DNA of 64,000 bases from Okapia johnstoni (Eukaryota > Chordata > Mammalia > Artiodactyla > Giraffidae): NCBI GenBank assembly GCA_024291935.2, contig CM044322.1, positions 22,443,405 to 22,507,404 on the forward strand. Direction: 5' to 3'. The notes beneath the pieces were generated by a model. That model was not told the origin of the DNA, ran no database searches, and saw only the letters and a program-made list of their open reading frames with translations. How positions within the stretch are numbered: position 1 is the stretch's first letter; the number at the start of each line of letters is the position of its first letter. A program made the position numbers and the translations under genes. Positions 32,791 to 44,666 of this stretch are shown here, one piece after another.

Positions 32791-33414
32791 ATTTATTTCA
32801 TTCATTCGTTCATCCTGCTTGGGCAAAAAACAGGATGAATGTTCCTCTCTGAGTTTGACCTTCCACTTTTGCTACTCATTCCTTCCCTCACCCCAGTGTG
32901 ATCCTTCCCGCCAGAAAATGTGCAGAATAAGGCTCCAGTGGCTTTATCTTTTGCTTTCAAGGGCCTAGCCCTGGTCTTTGTGAAGATGATGCTGGAGGAG
33001 TTAGTCATGAGGAGAGGGAGGGGCAGTAGCCAAGTTGGGGAGCAGTGATTGCTGCAGTGTTCCCACAGTTAGTTTCTCATCAGTCTGTGTCAATTAAGCC
33101 AGCCCTCCTTGCTGCCAGGTAATTGCAAATAACAGTGCAAACACAGGCATTGTAGTCACATTCTAGTACTTGGTTATGAAGCGACCAACATGATAATCCA
33201 GATTATGCTTCTACTGACTACCTTTTAAAGGTTAATTTCAAAGTGAAAGAGACAACATTTTGAAATTCCCTAGGGTTCTGTTGATCTCGGTTTGAAAAGC
33301 TGTCTTAAAGGATTTCTACTTGTGTGTATGCTTTCCTCTACTTATTTTTAATAATCATCCTTTATCATCTTAACACGTGCTAATCTAATCATCCTTTACC
33401 AGCTTGAAAAAAAG
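32791..33414. other. Unique stretch with AT-rich core
   Basis: About 620 bases. A 34-bp tandem step is visible at 33353-33405 (aatcatcctttatcatctt then aatcatcctttaccagctt). No gene is seen. The part at 33090-33230 has the AT-rich, homeodomain-site-like look of conserved non-coding DNA. Confidence 0.35.
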
Positions 33415-33815
33415 GGGGAAGGTTATCCAGGCAGAGAAGATGACACTTGCCAAAATATAGAGGCAAAAAAGGGCAGGGGTGAACGTGAGGAACACCCCAT
33501 GGAGGTTTCTAGAACACAAGTGCATGAAAAGTGGGGAGCAAGGGTGGAAAACAGAGTTGTGAATGAATGAAGGGCTCCAGAGACACAGAAAAAGGTGAGG
33601 GCTACAGGGGCTATAGCAGGGTCACTGGATGGCAAATTAGGAGCAGTATCAGGAGAATGGGGATGGGGTGGGGAGGTCTGTCTGCGTGGAACTGAGGGCT
33701 GGGTTGTAGCGAAGAGACACCTGGGGTGGAATGCTCCCTTCTGGGTGGTCATTTTTGTCTTGATCCCATCTGCCTGCTGGACTGTGAGCCAATGCTGCGG
33801 CTGCCTCCTACATGC
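33415..33815 (+). mobile_element. Ancient interspersed repeat, family not assigned
   Basis: Text such as 'ggttatccaggcagagaaga', 'acacttgccaaaatatagag', 'ggaacaccccatggaggttt' and 'gaatgaatgaagggctccag' belongs to a well-known class of old mammalian non-coding repeats ('..ggcagagggaacagcaagtgcaaagg..'). It resembles the pieces at 34150, 41520, 49560 and 59930. I cannot name the family reliably. Confidence 0.45.
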
Positions 33816-33818
33816 ATG

Positions 33819-34015
33819 CAAGTTCAGTCATGACTGACCCTTTGCGACCCTATGGACTGTAGCCCACCAGGCTTCTCTGTCCATAGGATTCTCCAGACAA
33901 GAATACTGGAACAGATTGCCATTTCCTCCTCCAAGAGATCTTCCCCACCCAGGGATGGAACCCATATCTCCTGCACTGGTAGGCGGTTGCTTTACCACTA
34001 GCACCACCTGGAAGA
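33819..34015 (-). mobile_element. Bov-tA SINE
   Basis: Reverse orientation: 'agttcagtcatgactgaccc', 'tatggactgtagcccaccag', 'aggattctccagacaagaat', 'ggatggaacccatatctcct' and 'ttgctttaccactagcacca'. It splits the old unassigned repeat. Confidence 0.92.
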
Positions 34016-34019
34016 CAAT

Positions 34020-34790
34020 GTCTACCCTCATGGAGTTTATGGCCTAATGCTGGGCTGGACGTTGTATAAGCAAGCAGTGCAGTGAGGTAATCATGACATA
34101 AGCATGATCATGACAAATAAGCTTGGAGTGCTGAGGAGGAAAGAAGCAGAGGAGGGGTCATGAATCTAACTGCAGATGCAGGTCCTTTACAAGGAGGTCA
34201 AAGAAACTACTTTGAGAGGTGACTCTAAGTTGAGGCTGGAGGCAGCGAGGGAAGGCTTGGGAAAGAACTTTTGAGGTAGCAGGGACAGCAAAGCAAAAAC
34301 AGCTCTGAGAGGGAGAGTTGATGGGCGTGCTCAAGGGAAAGCAGGGAGGCGCAAGCAGCTGGAAAAATGTGTGTCTCGTCTGGGGGCTGCTGACCACAGG
34401 ATGAGGGGTGCTCAGATTCATCTTGGCATGCCGGGGAGCCTGGGAGGGCTTCAAGCAGATAGGAAGACCTCTAAGCATGCTTCACACTCCTTCTGGCAAT
34501 GAGGAGGATTGGAAGCCGTTGGGTATGAGTAAATGCTGGAGCCCAGTTTGCATGCCGCTGTGATTCTGCAGGCAGGAGATGACAGGTAGAGAAGTGGGCA
34601 GACTGGGGAGGTATTCTGGAGGCAGAGATGACAAGGATGGCCCAGCATGGGACTTGGACAGACGTGAAGGAAAGGGAGAAATCAAGGATGACTCCTGATG
34701 TTCTGAATGGGTGGATGGAGTGGCATTTACTGAGATTAAGGTTAAGGGTGGAGCAAGGTTGGGGGGAAGGCAGATGGGCAGAAGAGCCTG
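34020..34790 (+). mobile_element. Ancient interspersed repeat, family not assigned
   Basis: Long run of recognisable old-repeat text: 'tctaccctcatggagtttat', 'gaggctggaggcagcgaggg', 'gcatgccggggagcctggga', 'ggaggattggaagccgttgg', 'aaatcaaggatgactcctga' and 'tggagtggcatttactgaga'. It is non-coding and shares its layout with the copies at 41520 and 59930. Probably one element with the piece at 33415. Confidence 0.55.
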
Positions 34791-35234
34791 CTAGTGGTAA
34801 AGAGGAGAGAGTGACTTTAAGGAAGGAGAAGTTGTTTTATTATGATGGAGAAGATGGAGTTTGCTTGCAACAGAAGGAGAAAGGACCACTGGACAAGGCA
34901 AGTTGAACAGGCAAGTAATGAGAGGGGAGAGCTAATGGCCAAGGAGAACACAGGGTGCTTGGACTGGGAAGTGAGCTGTGAAAGAGAAAGAATGGGAGGC
35001 TATTTGTGAGAATGAGAACTGAAATTGTGCCCAGTCTTCTTAGGATGCCAAGCCATTTACTGCCATGTGATGGTGGAGAGAGGGGTTGGAGTGAAGACCA
35101 GTTTACTCCTTTAAGTTGTTTGAAAATGACTGGGTAACTGATCCTACGTTCCCATGATCACCTTACATCCTACCTGGTGCTATGCAGGGCCTTCTCGTTC
35201 CAGCAAAGCAGCTCAGTTTTTTCAAAGTGGAGCC
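34791..35234. other. Purine-rich unique stretch
   Basis: About 440 bases, G/A-rich on the + strand at first. No gene seen. Confidence 0.35.
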
Positions 35235-35490
35235 TCCCATTCATTAAATATTTTTGAGTGCTTACTATAGACCAAAACGCTGAAGGTTGGAGGATACAAA
35301 CATAGCCCAGGTATTATTCCAGTTCACAACCTAGTTAGGAATGGTGATAGCTGAACAAAAACTCTAAAACCAGGCAGGGGGGGAAAAAAAGCCAAGTAGG
35401 AATTATAAGGAACAGCTAACAGGAAGTGAAATTACATATAATTCCCATGGGCAGAGGGTGGACTTGGGGAGAGGGGAAGGTCACTGGAAT
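35235..35490 (+). mobile_element. Ancient interspersed repeat fragment, family not assigned
   Basis: Begins 'ttcattaaatatttttgagt' with 'gcttactatagaccaaaacg', then 'ggaggatacaaacatagccc' and 'cacaacctagttaggaatgg'. This is the left part of the same old repeat class as above. Confidence 0.45.
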
Positions 35491-36554
35491 TTTGCTTACA
35501 GGTGAAAGAAGGGGTAAGGCATTGTAGAAGGAAGAACAAGGTGAGCCTGACTCCTCAGGCCATCCTCAGCGCACACAGCTGGGGAGGGGAAACTGCCAGG
35601 GATTCAGGTGGAAAAGGCAGGAAAACCAAGCGTTCTGCCTTAGAAAAGAGGCTTCTTAGAGAAGAAGCCACGCAAAAGGACAGCTAGGGCACGATCTCTT
35701 GGGGGGCCACCTTGGGGCTTCCCATTCCTGTCCCGCGCCCCTGAGATCACACAACTTCTAGGTAAGGGTGATCTCACCGCTGAGAACAGCTGAACACTGG
35801 AGGACTCCAGTCCGCCTAGGACTTGAGGCTTTCCCAAGTGCAGTGGGGACCACGGTTCGAACTGTTTTCATTATTGTTACCATCAGAATTGGCATTTCAC
35901 ACACTACCTGTTATCTCCTTCTGGTATTTAGCAGCTTGGATATGTTCCGCCGGGGATTTTTCTCATCGAGACAGAATCATTTACTCCAGCTTCCCCTCCT
36001 CCCTGTGTACTTTGCTGCTGTCTCCTACAAGAGAGCTCACGACCACTAACTTTGTTTTTAATTTAGCACAAAATAATGGCAAGCGTATTTGCGAATATTA
36101 TAACAAAGAAAGGCATTATGTGGCTGAATGAAAGGCTCTTAAAGAATTAGATAAGACCCCACATTCCTAAATTTTACATCAGTCCCTCCCCTGAGAAAAT
36201 ACACTTAAGCAATTTTTTGTGTGTGCATGAGGAACAATTCTACTTCTTCATAGGTTAGAAAGAGCTTTAGAAAAACACACAGACACACAATGCTCCCTTT
36301 TCTGCATATGCCAAACATTTTCACCCAGGGCGAAATCAGTTGCTATTTTAAACAAATTGATTTTTCTGGAGGATGCTGTAAAAATGTTATTGCAGGCAGA
36401 GCCAGCCTGGGGCAAAACAGTGTGAACTGAGGGAAGCTTGACTTTGGTGTTTTCCTGACTCCTTTTCTCTGTTCAGAGGCTGACCTCCATCAGCACTGGT
36501 CCTATCCCGCCCGCCAAGGGTTCAGATCTGTGATGGAGAGGACCTGGAGCCTGG
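35491..36554. other. Unique stretch with AT-rich candidate conserved block
   Basis: About 1.06 kb without recognisable repeats. The frames at 35768-36049 and 35823-36131 (+) overlap in different phases and show no known domain. The AT-rich end (36040-36150) looks like conserved non-coding sequence. Confidence 0.35.
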
Positions 36555-36650
36555 GAAGGTGGGGTCACCCCTGGCTCAGCCCCTAACCAAGTACAACCTT
36601 GAACAAGTCCCTTCCCCTCTTTGAGACATAAAAGGAGGGTATTGGATCAC
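36555..36650 (+). mobile_element. MIR fragment
   Basis: Reads 'cagcccctaaccaagtacaa', 'ccttgaacaagtcccttccc', 'ctctttgagacataaaagga'. The 'ccttgaacaagtcccttcccctctttgag' order is typical of MIR. Confidence 0.6.
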
Positions 36651-36933
36651 AAAGAATTAAAAAGTCAAATAACCCCAGGACAAAGCAGGTCATGTAAATG
36701 GATGAGGCAGTCCTGGCAGAAGACACTAGGAAATGGTAGAGACTGGGGCAGAGTAGATAAAACCTGCCATGACTTAAGGCCAAGGGCTGGTTCACCCCAG
36801 CAGATTGTTGCCATAGATAGGCAAGCCTGGCGTTGTCAGAACCTCTCATTTTTCAAGAGAACCAAAAATATGAATTTTATGTAAGAGTTTCACAGCAGAC
36901 CACTCTTCAGCCCACACAAATGTATCTCCAGAC

Positions 36934-37775
36934 CAGAAAACCATTATCCAAAAAGATTCATGCACCCCAATGTTCTTTGCAGCACTATTTACAATAGTCA
37001 GGGTATGAAAGCATCCTAAATGTCCATCGACAGAGGAATGGATAAAGAAGATGTGGTATATATATGTGTGTGTGTATATATATATATACATAGATATATA
37101 TGCTAAATTTCTTCAGTTGTGTCTGACTCTTTGTGACCCTATGGACTGTAGCCCACCAGGCTCCTCTGTCCATGGGATTTCCCAGGTAAGAATATTGGAA
37201 TGGGTTATCATTTCCTTCTTCAGGGAATCTTCCCAACCCAGGGATCAAACCCAATCTCTTATATCTCCTGCGTTGGCATATATATATAAAATATTCTATT
37301 ATATATAATGGAATATTACTCAGCCATAAAAAATAGTACCATTTGCAGCAACATGGATGGACCTAGCAATTATCATACTAAGTGAAGTAAGTCAGTCAGA
37401 GAAAGACAAATATCATATGATATCATTCATATGTGGAATCTAATTAAAAAATGATACAAATAAACTTATTTACAAAACAGAAATAGACACATAGACATAT
37501 GAAACAAACTTAGAGTTACCAAAAGGGGAGTGTGGAGAGGGAGGGATAAATTAGGAGCTTGGTATTAACATAACACAGTATTATATATAAAATAGATAAC
37601 CAACAAGGACCTACTGTGTAGCACAGGGAGCTCTACTCAATATTCTGTTAATCTATATGAGAAAAGAATCAGAAAAAGAATGAGTATATGTGTATCTGAA
37701 TTACTTTGCTATACACCTAAAATTAACATTGTAAATCAACTATACTCCAGTAAAATTAAGGCAAAACAAATCAAA
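36934..37775 (+). mobile_element. L1 3' end with target-site duplication, split by a Bov-tA
   Basis: Sense L1: 'ttcatgcaccccaatgttct', 'cagcactatttacaatagtc', 'gaggaatggataaagaagat', then after the SINE 'atggaatattactcagccat', 'tgcagcaacatggatggacc', 'agataaccaacaaggaccta' and 'ttgtaaatcaactatactcc'. A 16-bp duplication with two mismatches flanks it (36918-36933 and 37776-37791), so both ends are defined. A short L1 end of ORF2 is readable on neither strand without breaks. Confidence 0.92.
37104..37282 (-). mobile_element. Bov-tA SINE inserted in the TA repeat of L1
   Basis: Reverse orientation: 'cttcagttgtgtctgactct', 'tatggactgtagcccaccag', 'gggatttcccaggtaagaat', 'gggatcaaacccaatctctt', ending 'cctgcgttggcatatatata'. 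TA repeats lie on both sides, so the target duplication cannot be delimited. The 5' head is short. Confidence 0.88.
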
Positions 37776-37791
37776 AAATGCATCTCCAGGC

Positions 37792-39179
37792 TGTATCTGG
37801 CCTGCAGTGCTGGGTGTGTGATCATTGGGCTAGTAGTCTCTATCAGTGGAGATATCTCTGGCTCCATCAGTAGTTGGGAAAAAGATTCTGCTGTCTCCAC
37901 TGAGTATTTGAACTGCAACCTCTTACACTAAGGAAGCTCAGAGGCTGAGTGTCCTGATGTTGGAGCTGGACATTTTATGATGGGTCATTGGGAAGATTAT
38001 TTGCAGCTCTGTGCCTGTTCCCCTAACAGATTATGCCATCTTGGCAGTTTGGTGCTCTGCCCACACATAAGACTAGCACTATTTATGTGTAAAAAGTGAC
38101 CCAGTCAGGGCAATCAAGTCCACATGCAGAGTTGGCTTTTAAGTCCAGAGTAGCATTTTAACAGAATAACTGTCTGAATCAGATGGGAGCCCCCTTAGTG
38201 GCCATGAAATGTGGGGGTTAATAGAGATCTGAGTTATGAGGGGACAACTGTAGGGTGAGTCTTTGACTATATAATTGTACCCAACTAGAATATCTTTATT
38301 TTAACTCCCTGCCCCAAACCCATTCTCATAGGTGCATGGTCTAAGACATAGGACTCTGTTCATTCAACTTCCTAGTATTTGCCAGTCTTCAGTATGAAAA
38401 CGACTGCCTTTTAGTTTCAGACAAAAGCCAAGTTGAAATAACTGATAACTTTTAAGTTAGATCAAAGTATACACCAGTCGTTTATTGTTTAATGTTTATT
38501 AAGCTCTCTCCCTGACTCTTGTTGGCTTGTTCAGGAAGCTATATTCCTGGACTGCATTAACTTTGTTCCCTGCAGAAATATCTTCACTGAGTCATGTTGG
38601 TTATCATGCCCATGACTTTTATGGAAGGCCATTTTAAGAATCAGCCAAATGAAGTACATTTTCCCATTTTCTCTAAAAACTATTGCAGAAGATATTGTCC
38701 ATTATGTTGCTCAATGTTCCTGACACAATGATCCACATCATAAATCCCTCTTAGAATTTAATGTCAGGCAAATGTTTGCTTCTCTTGGCACTATAGAATG
38801 CTTCTTCCTAAGCGATTACGAAGCTGCTGGATGTTAGGACTCCCTTTCTTTTATTGCCTTGGCTGCTGGGAATCTTAAAGCCTGCATTTATGCTGGTGGC
38901 AGCAACCATAAGTTCCCAAATTGGGCACAGAATTATCTTACTGCTTCATTTTCTTGGTATTGACCGATTTTTATTTTACTTGTTTTCTGCATATATGTGT
39001 TTTATTATATGTGGTTTAAAGTAGTTTTGGAAGTAAGCAGTACATAAATTATGCATACATTTCATGATCACTTAAAAACATATGTTATTTTATTATTGTT
39101 TCCAAATTAGTTCATTTGTATCTCTTTAATCTTCTCAGCTGGAATTGGAATTTTTTTTTTTTGTACAAAATCTTTCAAT
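37792..39179. other. Unique stretch, no gene seen
   Basis: About 1.4 kb of mostly AT-rich unique DNA. A T-run of about 13 lies near 39150-39163. No domain-bearing frame. Confidence 0.4.
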
Positions 39180-39240
39180 TGTATTTAACACAGAGCTTCA
39201 CACTCAGTTAGCACTCAATAAATACTTGCTAATTTGTTCA
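39180..39240 (+). mobile_element. MIR or L2 3' tail fragment
   Basis: Reads 'cacagagcttcacactcagt', 'tagcactcaataaatacttg', 'ctaatttgttca', the shared old-repeat tail. Confidence 0.6.
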
Positions 39241-39512
39241 CTTCACTCTTGGCTAATGGCTCATTCCCAAGCCACTGAAAAAAGGAAGAAAGCTTATATC
39301 ATGTAAAGAATGAAAGTTTATTCATCAATATGAAGTGAGAGAAAAGACAGGTTTCATACATTTTCTCCCTCCTCTGCAAATGAATAGGGCATCTGACACA
39401 GCAAGAAGTGTCTTTCTTACCCAGAGAAGGCCTGGATTCTGGTAGGGATTCCCAATAGGCAAGAGTGCTTCAAGATCGGAGAATGACCTGCTACTTACAT
39501 AAAGATTTCCTG

Positions 39513-39788
39513 AACTTCCCTGGTGGTACAGTGGTTAAGAATCTGCCTGCTATTGTAGGGAACATGGGTTTGATCCCTGGTTTGGGAAGATTCCACATGC
39601 CGTGGGGCAGCTAAGCCAGTGTGCCACAACTACTGAACCTGTGCTCTGAAACAAGAGAAGCCACCACAATGAGAAGCCCGCACACCGCAGCAGAGAGTAG
39701 ACCCCACTCGCCATAATTAGAGAAAGCCAAGCACAGTGACGAAGACCCAATACAGCCAAAAAAAATTTTTTTTAAATAATAATAAAAT
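39513..39788 (+). mobile_element. CHR-2-type SINE, long form, with target-site duplication
   Basis: Starts 'aacttccctggtggtacagt', then 'gggtttgatccctggtttgg', 'gccacaactactgaacctgt', 'acaagagaagccaccacaat', 'agagtagaccccactcgcca' and 'gacgaagacccaatacagcc'. An 11-bp duplication with one mismatch flanks it: aagatttcctg 39502-39512 and aagattttctg 39789-39799. Confidence 0.94.
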
Positions 39789-39799
39789 AAGATTTTCTG

Positions 39800-41519
39800 T
39801 ATTTTGCAAACATGCATTGAGTCTTTACCCTGTGCCTGGCACCATTCCAGTTAGGGGAAGGCAGAGATGAGGGAGACTAGAGATGGCATAGTCTCTGGTT
39901 GCCCAGAAAAACACAGACCTCAGGGCCACGATTCACAAAGTAGACCCAGGACACTGCCATTAGGATCATCTCTCTCTTGGAGTTGCCTAGTTTGTGGAAC
40001 CGGGAGAGAGATGCAGAGTAATGGTGACAATGGAGAATCAACCACCAGTCTACTTTACAATGAATATCCACATGCAGATCAGGCTCTCTCCATCTTCCAA
40101 TTGTTGGACCAGTAAGTCCAACTCTGCCATATTCTTGACCCTTCTGCCTACAGCCATGATCTGGCTAGGCTGAGGAGAGACACAGCTCACACCAGAGATA
40201 GAGGATTGTATACTTACTTGAAGCTGGGGATTATGATGACAAGGCACTGATTAGATTGGCAATAAACTCACCAGCTACCTCAAAGCTAAACAGTCTGCAT
40301 TGCCGAGGGAGGAACACCATTTTCTTGGGCAGTGTGTCTTTTAGTGCCCATTTACATAAATTGTTTACTGACCCTGTGGAGTACCATGACTACTCAGTTG
40401 CTAACATACCCCCAAATTTGCGGTAACAATCTCTTATAACATGGATGCTAGGCAATACATATTTCTGACTTTGATTTTTTTTAGTAATAATATTCTCAGG
40501 AAAAAAGCAAATGATGGTCACAATTTATTTCAGAGGGTGTTTAGTCATTTAGCATACATCTGTGAAATGTTACTGAATCTTGGGTGGTCTGTGTGCATAA
40601 TTATGTTTTAATTTGCACATGATTGCTGACTCTCATATCACTTAAACAATCAGGATGCATCCAACGACTGACTGTTGTCTTATAACATTTTGTTTTCCCC
40701 TTTGGAACTATTGGAAAGAGACCATCACATCCCACAACCATCTGCAATATTGGATGTGTACAGCTGAATATTGAATAGATATTATGAGTATTGAATTTGG
40801 CAGCACTTCTGCAGTCATATTTTGATGTATTTTTCATTGCCAACTGAAAAGAAAATGAAAATAAGGATGAAAATGGTTAAAGTTCCCTGGGTTCTGCGGA
40901 ATTGCCCTTGCATTTCCATATCTTTCTTCTCATTCTTTGTTTTCCCCTTTAATAATAATAATAGGATCTTACCTTTTTGCATAGTACACATATTTCAAAA
41001 AGGTCACCCAGTCAAGTATGGTGTTTGGTCTTTACTGTGAAATGAGTGGGCTTATCAAACATTTATTTGCATATGAAAAAAACTAAGGCATGGGATGTTG
41101 GTGACTTATGGTGACTAATATCATTATTACTCAGTGATAGGGGAGACCAAGAACTCTTGGTACCTACTTCCAAGCACTTCCCACTCAGTAGCACTGCTGT
41201 CTGACTACAGGATGATGTAGTGGGAGGTCATTCCTGTCAAAACTTAGAGTAAATCTCCGGGATATCAAGAGTGATTATGGAATTGAATATCAAGAGCCAA
41301 TATCTATCTAAAAAATAACCTCCTTACAGGTGAAGGGCCAAGAATATGCATGTGTTTCTTTTCTGGGTCCCTCTCTCCGACAGAGGACATTTGAACAGAG
41401 ACCAAAATAAAATGAGGAAGGGAACTCTGTGAACAGCTGGTAGAAGTAGAAGCTAGTAGAAGAATACTCCTGGCTGAAAGAAAAGCAAGTTTAGTATTCC
41501 TGAGATGGGAATGAACCTG
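39800..41519. other. Unique stretch, no gene seen
   Basis: About 1.7 kb. A weak old-repeat start ('gcattgagtctttaccctgt', 39812-39860) precedes unique, mostly AT-rich DNA. Frames at 39867-40115 (+) and 39877-40247 (-) overlap and show nothing recognisable. Confidence 0.4.
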
Positions 41520-41900
41520 GAGGCCAGCGTAGCTGAGGTGGGGTCCCAGCCTGGGATCCCAAGTGAAGTTGGAAGGTCAGTTAGCTGAAACGAGATCACA
41601 AAAGGTCTTGCAGGTCATTCTGAAGTCCTTGGTTTTTGCTTTGCATGAGCTGGAAAGCCAGTAGAGGAGAGACATGATGTAACTTGGGATTTAAAACAAT
41701 CACTCCGGCTGCTAAACAGAGAACAGGCGATCATGAGGCAAAGTTGCAAACAAGGACATCAGTTTCCAGGAGAGATGCTGGTGGCTCAGGCCAGAGTATG
41801 TGCAGTGTAGGTGGAGGAGTGATCAGGTTCTGGATGTATATTGAAGGTAAAGTTGGTAGCATTTGCTAATGGATTAGATACAGGTGTTGAGTGAAAGAAG
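41520..41900 (+). mobile_element. Ancient interspersed repeat, family not assigned
   Basis: Reads 'aggtcttgcaggtcattctg', 'gaagtccttggtttttgctt', 'acaatcactccggctgctaa', 'ggtggctcaggccagagtat' and 'tagcatttgctaatggatta'. This is the right part of the same old class seen at 34020 and 59930. Confidence 0.6.
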
Positions 41901-43835
41901 TCAAGAAGAAAATATTTCCTTTAATAAAACTCTATGTTCCCATAGAAAGAGTAAGAGTTAAAAGAAAACAACATAAGGAGAACTGATACCTCTGTTTAGA
42001 AAGACAATATTCTAGATGCAAACTTGTAGGGGTTATGCCTAGTTCAGCCTTGTAAGTGAGTGCTTTGTTGGAAGATGGACTCAGTCATAATTGTTTGTTA
42101 CTCTTCCAATCAAAGGTGGGATCCTGCTAAAATATACAAGATGATTGGGTTACACTCTAATCTCAGCTGGAGGGTTTTAATGCCCTAATTTTCCCTTCTT
42201 CCAACATTCCAGTGTGTGGGCTTTTGTGACCTGCTACCAACTAGCTCAATGGCAGTTTTTGTCTCTCTGCCAGCCCTGGGGCTGAGGTACAGGGCTGAGA
42301 GTTTTCTGAGTGGTCCCTCTGTGCTAAGAGCTAGCCTGAGGCCACATGAATAATAGCTGATTCAATGCAAAGCCATCTGAAGGAGAATTGGTCCAGGTGG
42401 TTTTGGGGGGTCTTAATACAAGAACAAGAGAGAGAGAGAGCTCAGCATAACCCCAGGAAGGGGGTTGGACCTTCTCTGGAAGTCACTGAGGAGTGTCCCT
42501 GACCAAGAGTGTCACAATTGTTACTATTGTTAATGACTGAGAGACCCCGTGTAATTCATTCTCCTGTCCAGGTGAACAAGAGCACTTCTGTGAGAGATCT
42601 CTTCCAGCAGGACTTTGCCTAAAAGGAAGTTTGTTCTCTCTGTCTCTACCATGTCTTGAGATCTCAGCATCAGGGCCTCAGGTACATTACTGAAAGGTCT
42701 GCTCTCCCTGTTTCACAAGAACCTGACTCATAGCAACCCAGCTGCAAGAGTTCTGCTTCCACAGAGAAGAGCAATTAGATGCTTGCATGCAACCTGACAA
42801 GTGATGGAGGAACCCTGGAAATCCAAGAGTCTCTCCTGCGATTTTTTGGAGATGGGGGTTGGGAAAGGAGCTTGTCACCTCTGGGGAAATTACACTCATT
42901 TCCCCCTCATCATAGTCAGCATCTCCTTCTCTGCAGAGCAGTATCTGATAGCGATCATGAGACCACATGTACAGATAAGAAACCTCCGCAAAAAGATCTA
43001 ATCCAAAGTCACAGCTGAGACAAGCTTTAGACAATGAAAAGGAGCCCAGATGACATTAGATTTGACATTTCCCCCTTAGTGGAAGATTTCCTCTTGGAGC
43101 CACACTGAAGTTCATCCAATATTTCATTATCCAGGCACTGATTAACTGATACCTGGCTTCCTCTGGCCCCTAAAGATGAACCTATCACGAAAATACAATT
43201 GTATTGTTTCTCACTCATTGTCTCTCAAGCATGATTAATCAGGCAGTGGACTATCCAGGGCTTCTCTATTTCTTTGTTTGTTTTTCTCTGTCTTTTGATG
43301 ATTTTATAAACCAGTCGAGCCTTCCTCCACCACAGGGTGGGTATGAGTCGAAAGAAGAGGTACAGCCCAATGTATAGTCCGTGTGTTTGGGAGTTAGGAG
43401 AAAGGATTCGGTGTGGCAGAAACTAAATGGCTTAAAAATGATATTGGATTCTCTTTAAGTTTTAATTATCCATGTTATCTCTGCTTTCATTATTATGGAT
43501 CCCTGAACGTTACAGTAACGGCTGCACAGTTGATAACCACAGCATGTAATCACGATGTCTGCTCTGTAATCATATTCCAGCGTGCCATTTATCAGGGACC
43601 ATTAGAACTCAGAATTCTGGGGAGTAGCGGAAATAAACTAAAGACAAGCTCAGAGTGCTGTCCTAAATGTCTCAGCCATTTTTCATTACCATTTTCTTAA
43701 AAACTGACTCCACACAGACTAAGTCTCCTCTTTCTTTTGAAAGTTCAGAATCCAATCTGTAAGATCCACTATGGAACCACACTTTCACCCTCTTCAGATT
43801 GAAATAAACCAGGTTGGTTTTAAGCTATACTCAGT
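41901..43835. other. Unique stretch with candidate conserved block
   Basis: About 1.9 kb. Includes a seven-unit AG repeat at 42427-42440. Frames at 42687-43034 (-) and 42779-43018 (+) overlap and show no domain. The AT-rich part at 43420-43600 has the look of conserved non-coding DNA. Confidence 0.4.
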
Positions 43836-43840
43836 GCATG

Positions 43841-43882
43841 GTGTCACAAAGAGTCAGATGCAACTGAGCTACTGAATAGCAA
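43841..43882 (+). mobile_element. 42-bp BovB/Bov-tA tail with 9-bp flanking repeat
   Basis: The inserted text is 'gtgtcacaaagagtcagatg' then 'caactgagctactgaatagc', the Bov-A 3' end only. cagtgcatg flanks it at 43832-43840 and 43883-43891. The left flank also resembles the SINE's own 'cagtccatgg', so the 5' joint may have used microhomology. Confidence 0.7.
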
Positions 43883-43891
43883 CAGTGCATG

Positions 43892-44416
43892 TTAGCTATG
43901 GAAGTTCCAGAAGGAGTTCATTGTTGGACAGCCTTGCCATCTTATGATTACTCTTTCCAGACCCTGGTCTGAAGCATCAGGTAAAGACCTGGGCTGAGAC
44001 CTGTTCCAAGCAAATGTGGGTTTGTCAGGGCTGATGAGGCTCAGAGTCCAAACAGAGGCCACCCCAGTGAACAGTCACACAGCACAAAGTGTTGTGGTTC
44101 CAAAAACAGGGGGCGGGGCTCCAGAAAAGACCTCGCATGAAGGAGTTTTAGAAATCAGGCAGAAGACAGTATAATTATTCTGTGTGAATCCTGTCTATGG
44201 GCGACTTGTCCTGGCCTTGAAATTGGGGTACAGAGGCAGATTTCTAGTCCTAGAAGAGGATAAGAAACAGCAAGGGAATTGGGCAGCTGGCAAAAATTAA
44301 ATTGGCATTCAGTGCTGGGACCTGGAGCCTGGGAAAAAGAGTAGGAGCTCTCAGACCTAAATTGTGACTCGGCTGTTAGTGGAAGAGTTAAATGTGCCTA
44401 TAAGTACAAGGTGCTT
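43892..44416. other. Unique stretch, no gene seen
   Basis: About 520 bases without a recognisable repeat or coding frame. Confidence 0.35.
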
Positions 44417-44628
44417 GTGTGCATGCTTGCATGCTCAGTCAAGTCCAACTCAGAGCAACCCCATGTACCATAGCCTGCCAGGCTCCTCTATCCATGGGAT
44501 TCTCCAGGCAAGAATACTAGAAGAGTGGGTTACAATTTCCTTCTCCAGGGGATTTTCCTGACCCAGGACCTGAACACATGTCTCCTGCATTGCAGGCGAA
44601 TTCTTTACTACTGAGCCACCTGGGAGAT
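44417..44628 (-). mobile_element. Bov-tA SINE (left member of an inverted pair)
   Basis: Reverse orientation: 'gctcagtcaagtccaactca', 'gggattctccaggcaagaat', 'ttccttctccaggggatttt', 'tctcctgcattgcaggcgaa' and 'ctactgagccacctgggaga'. Flanked by aaggtgctt (44408-44416) and aaagtgctt (44629-44637), a 9-bp duplication with one mismatch. Confidence 0.93.
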
Positions 44629-44666
44629 AAAGTGCTTAGGACATAGTAATAATGTGTTAGTAATAA

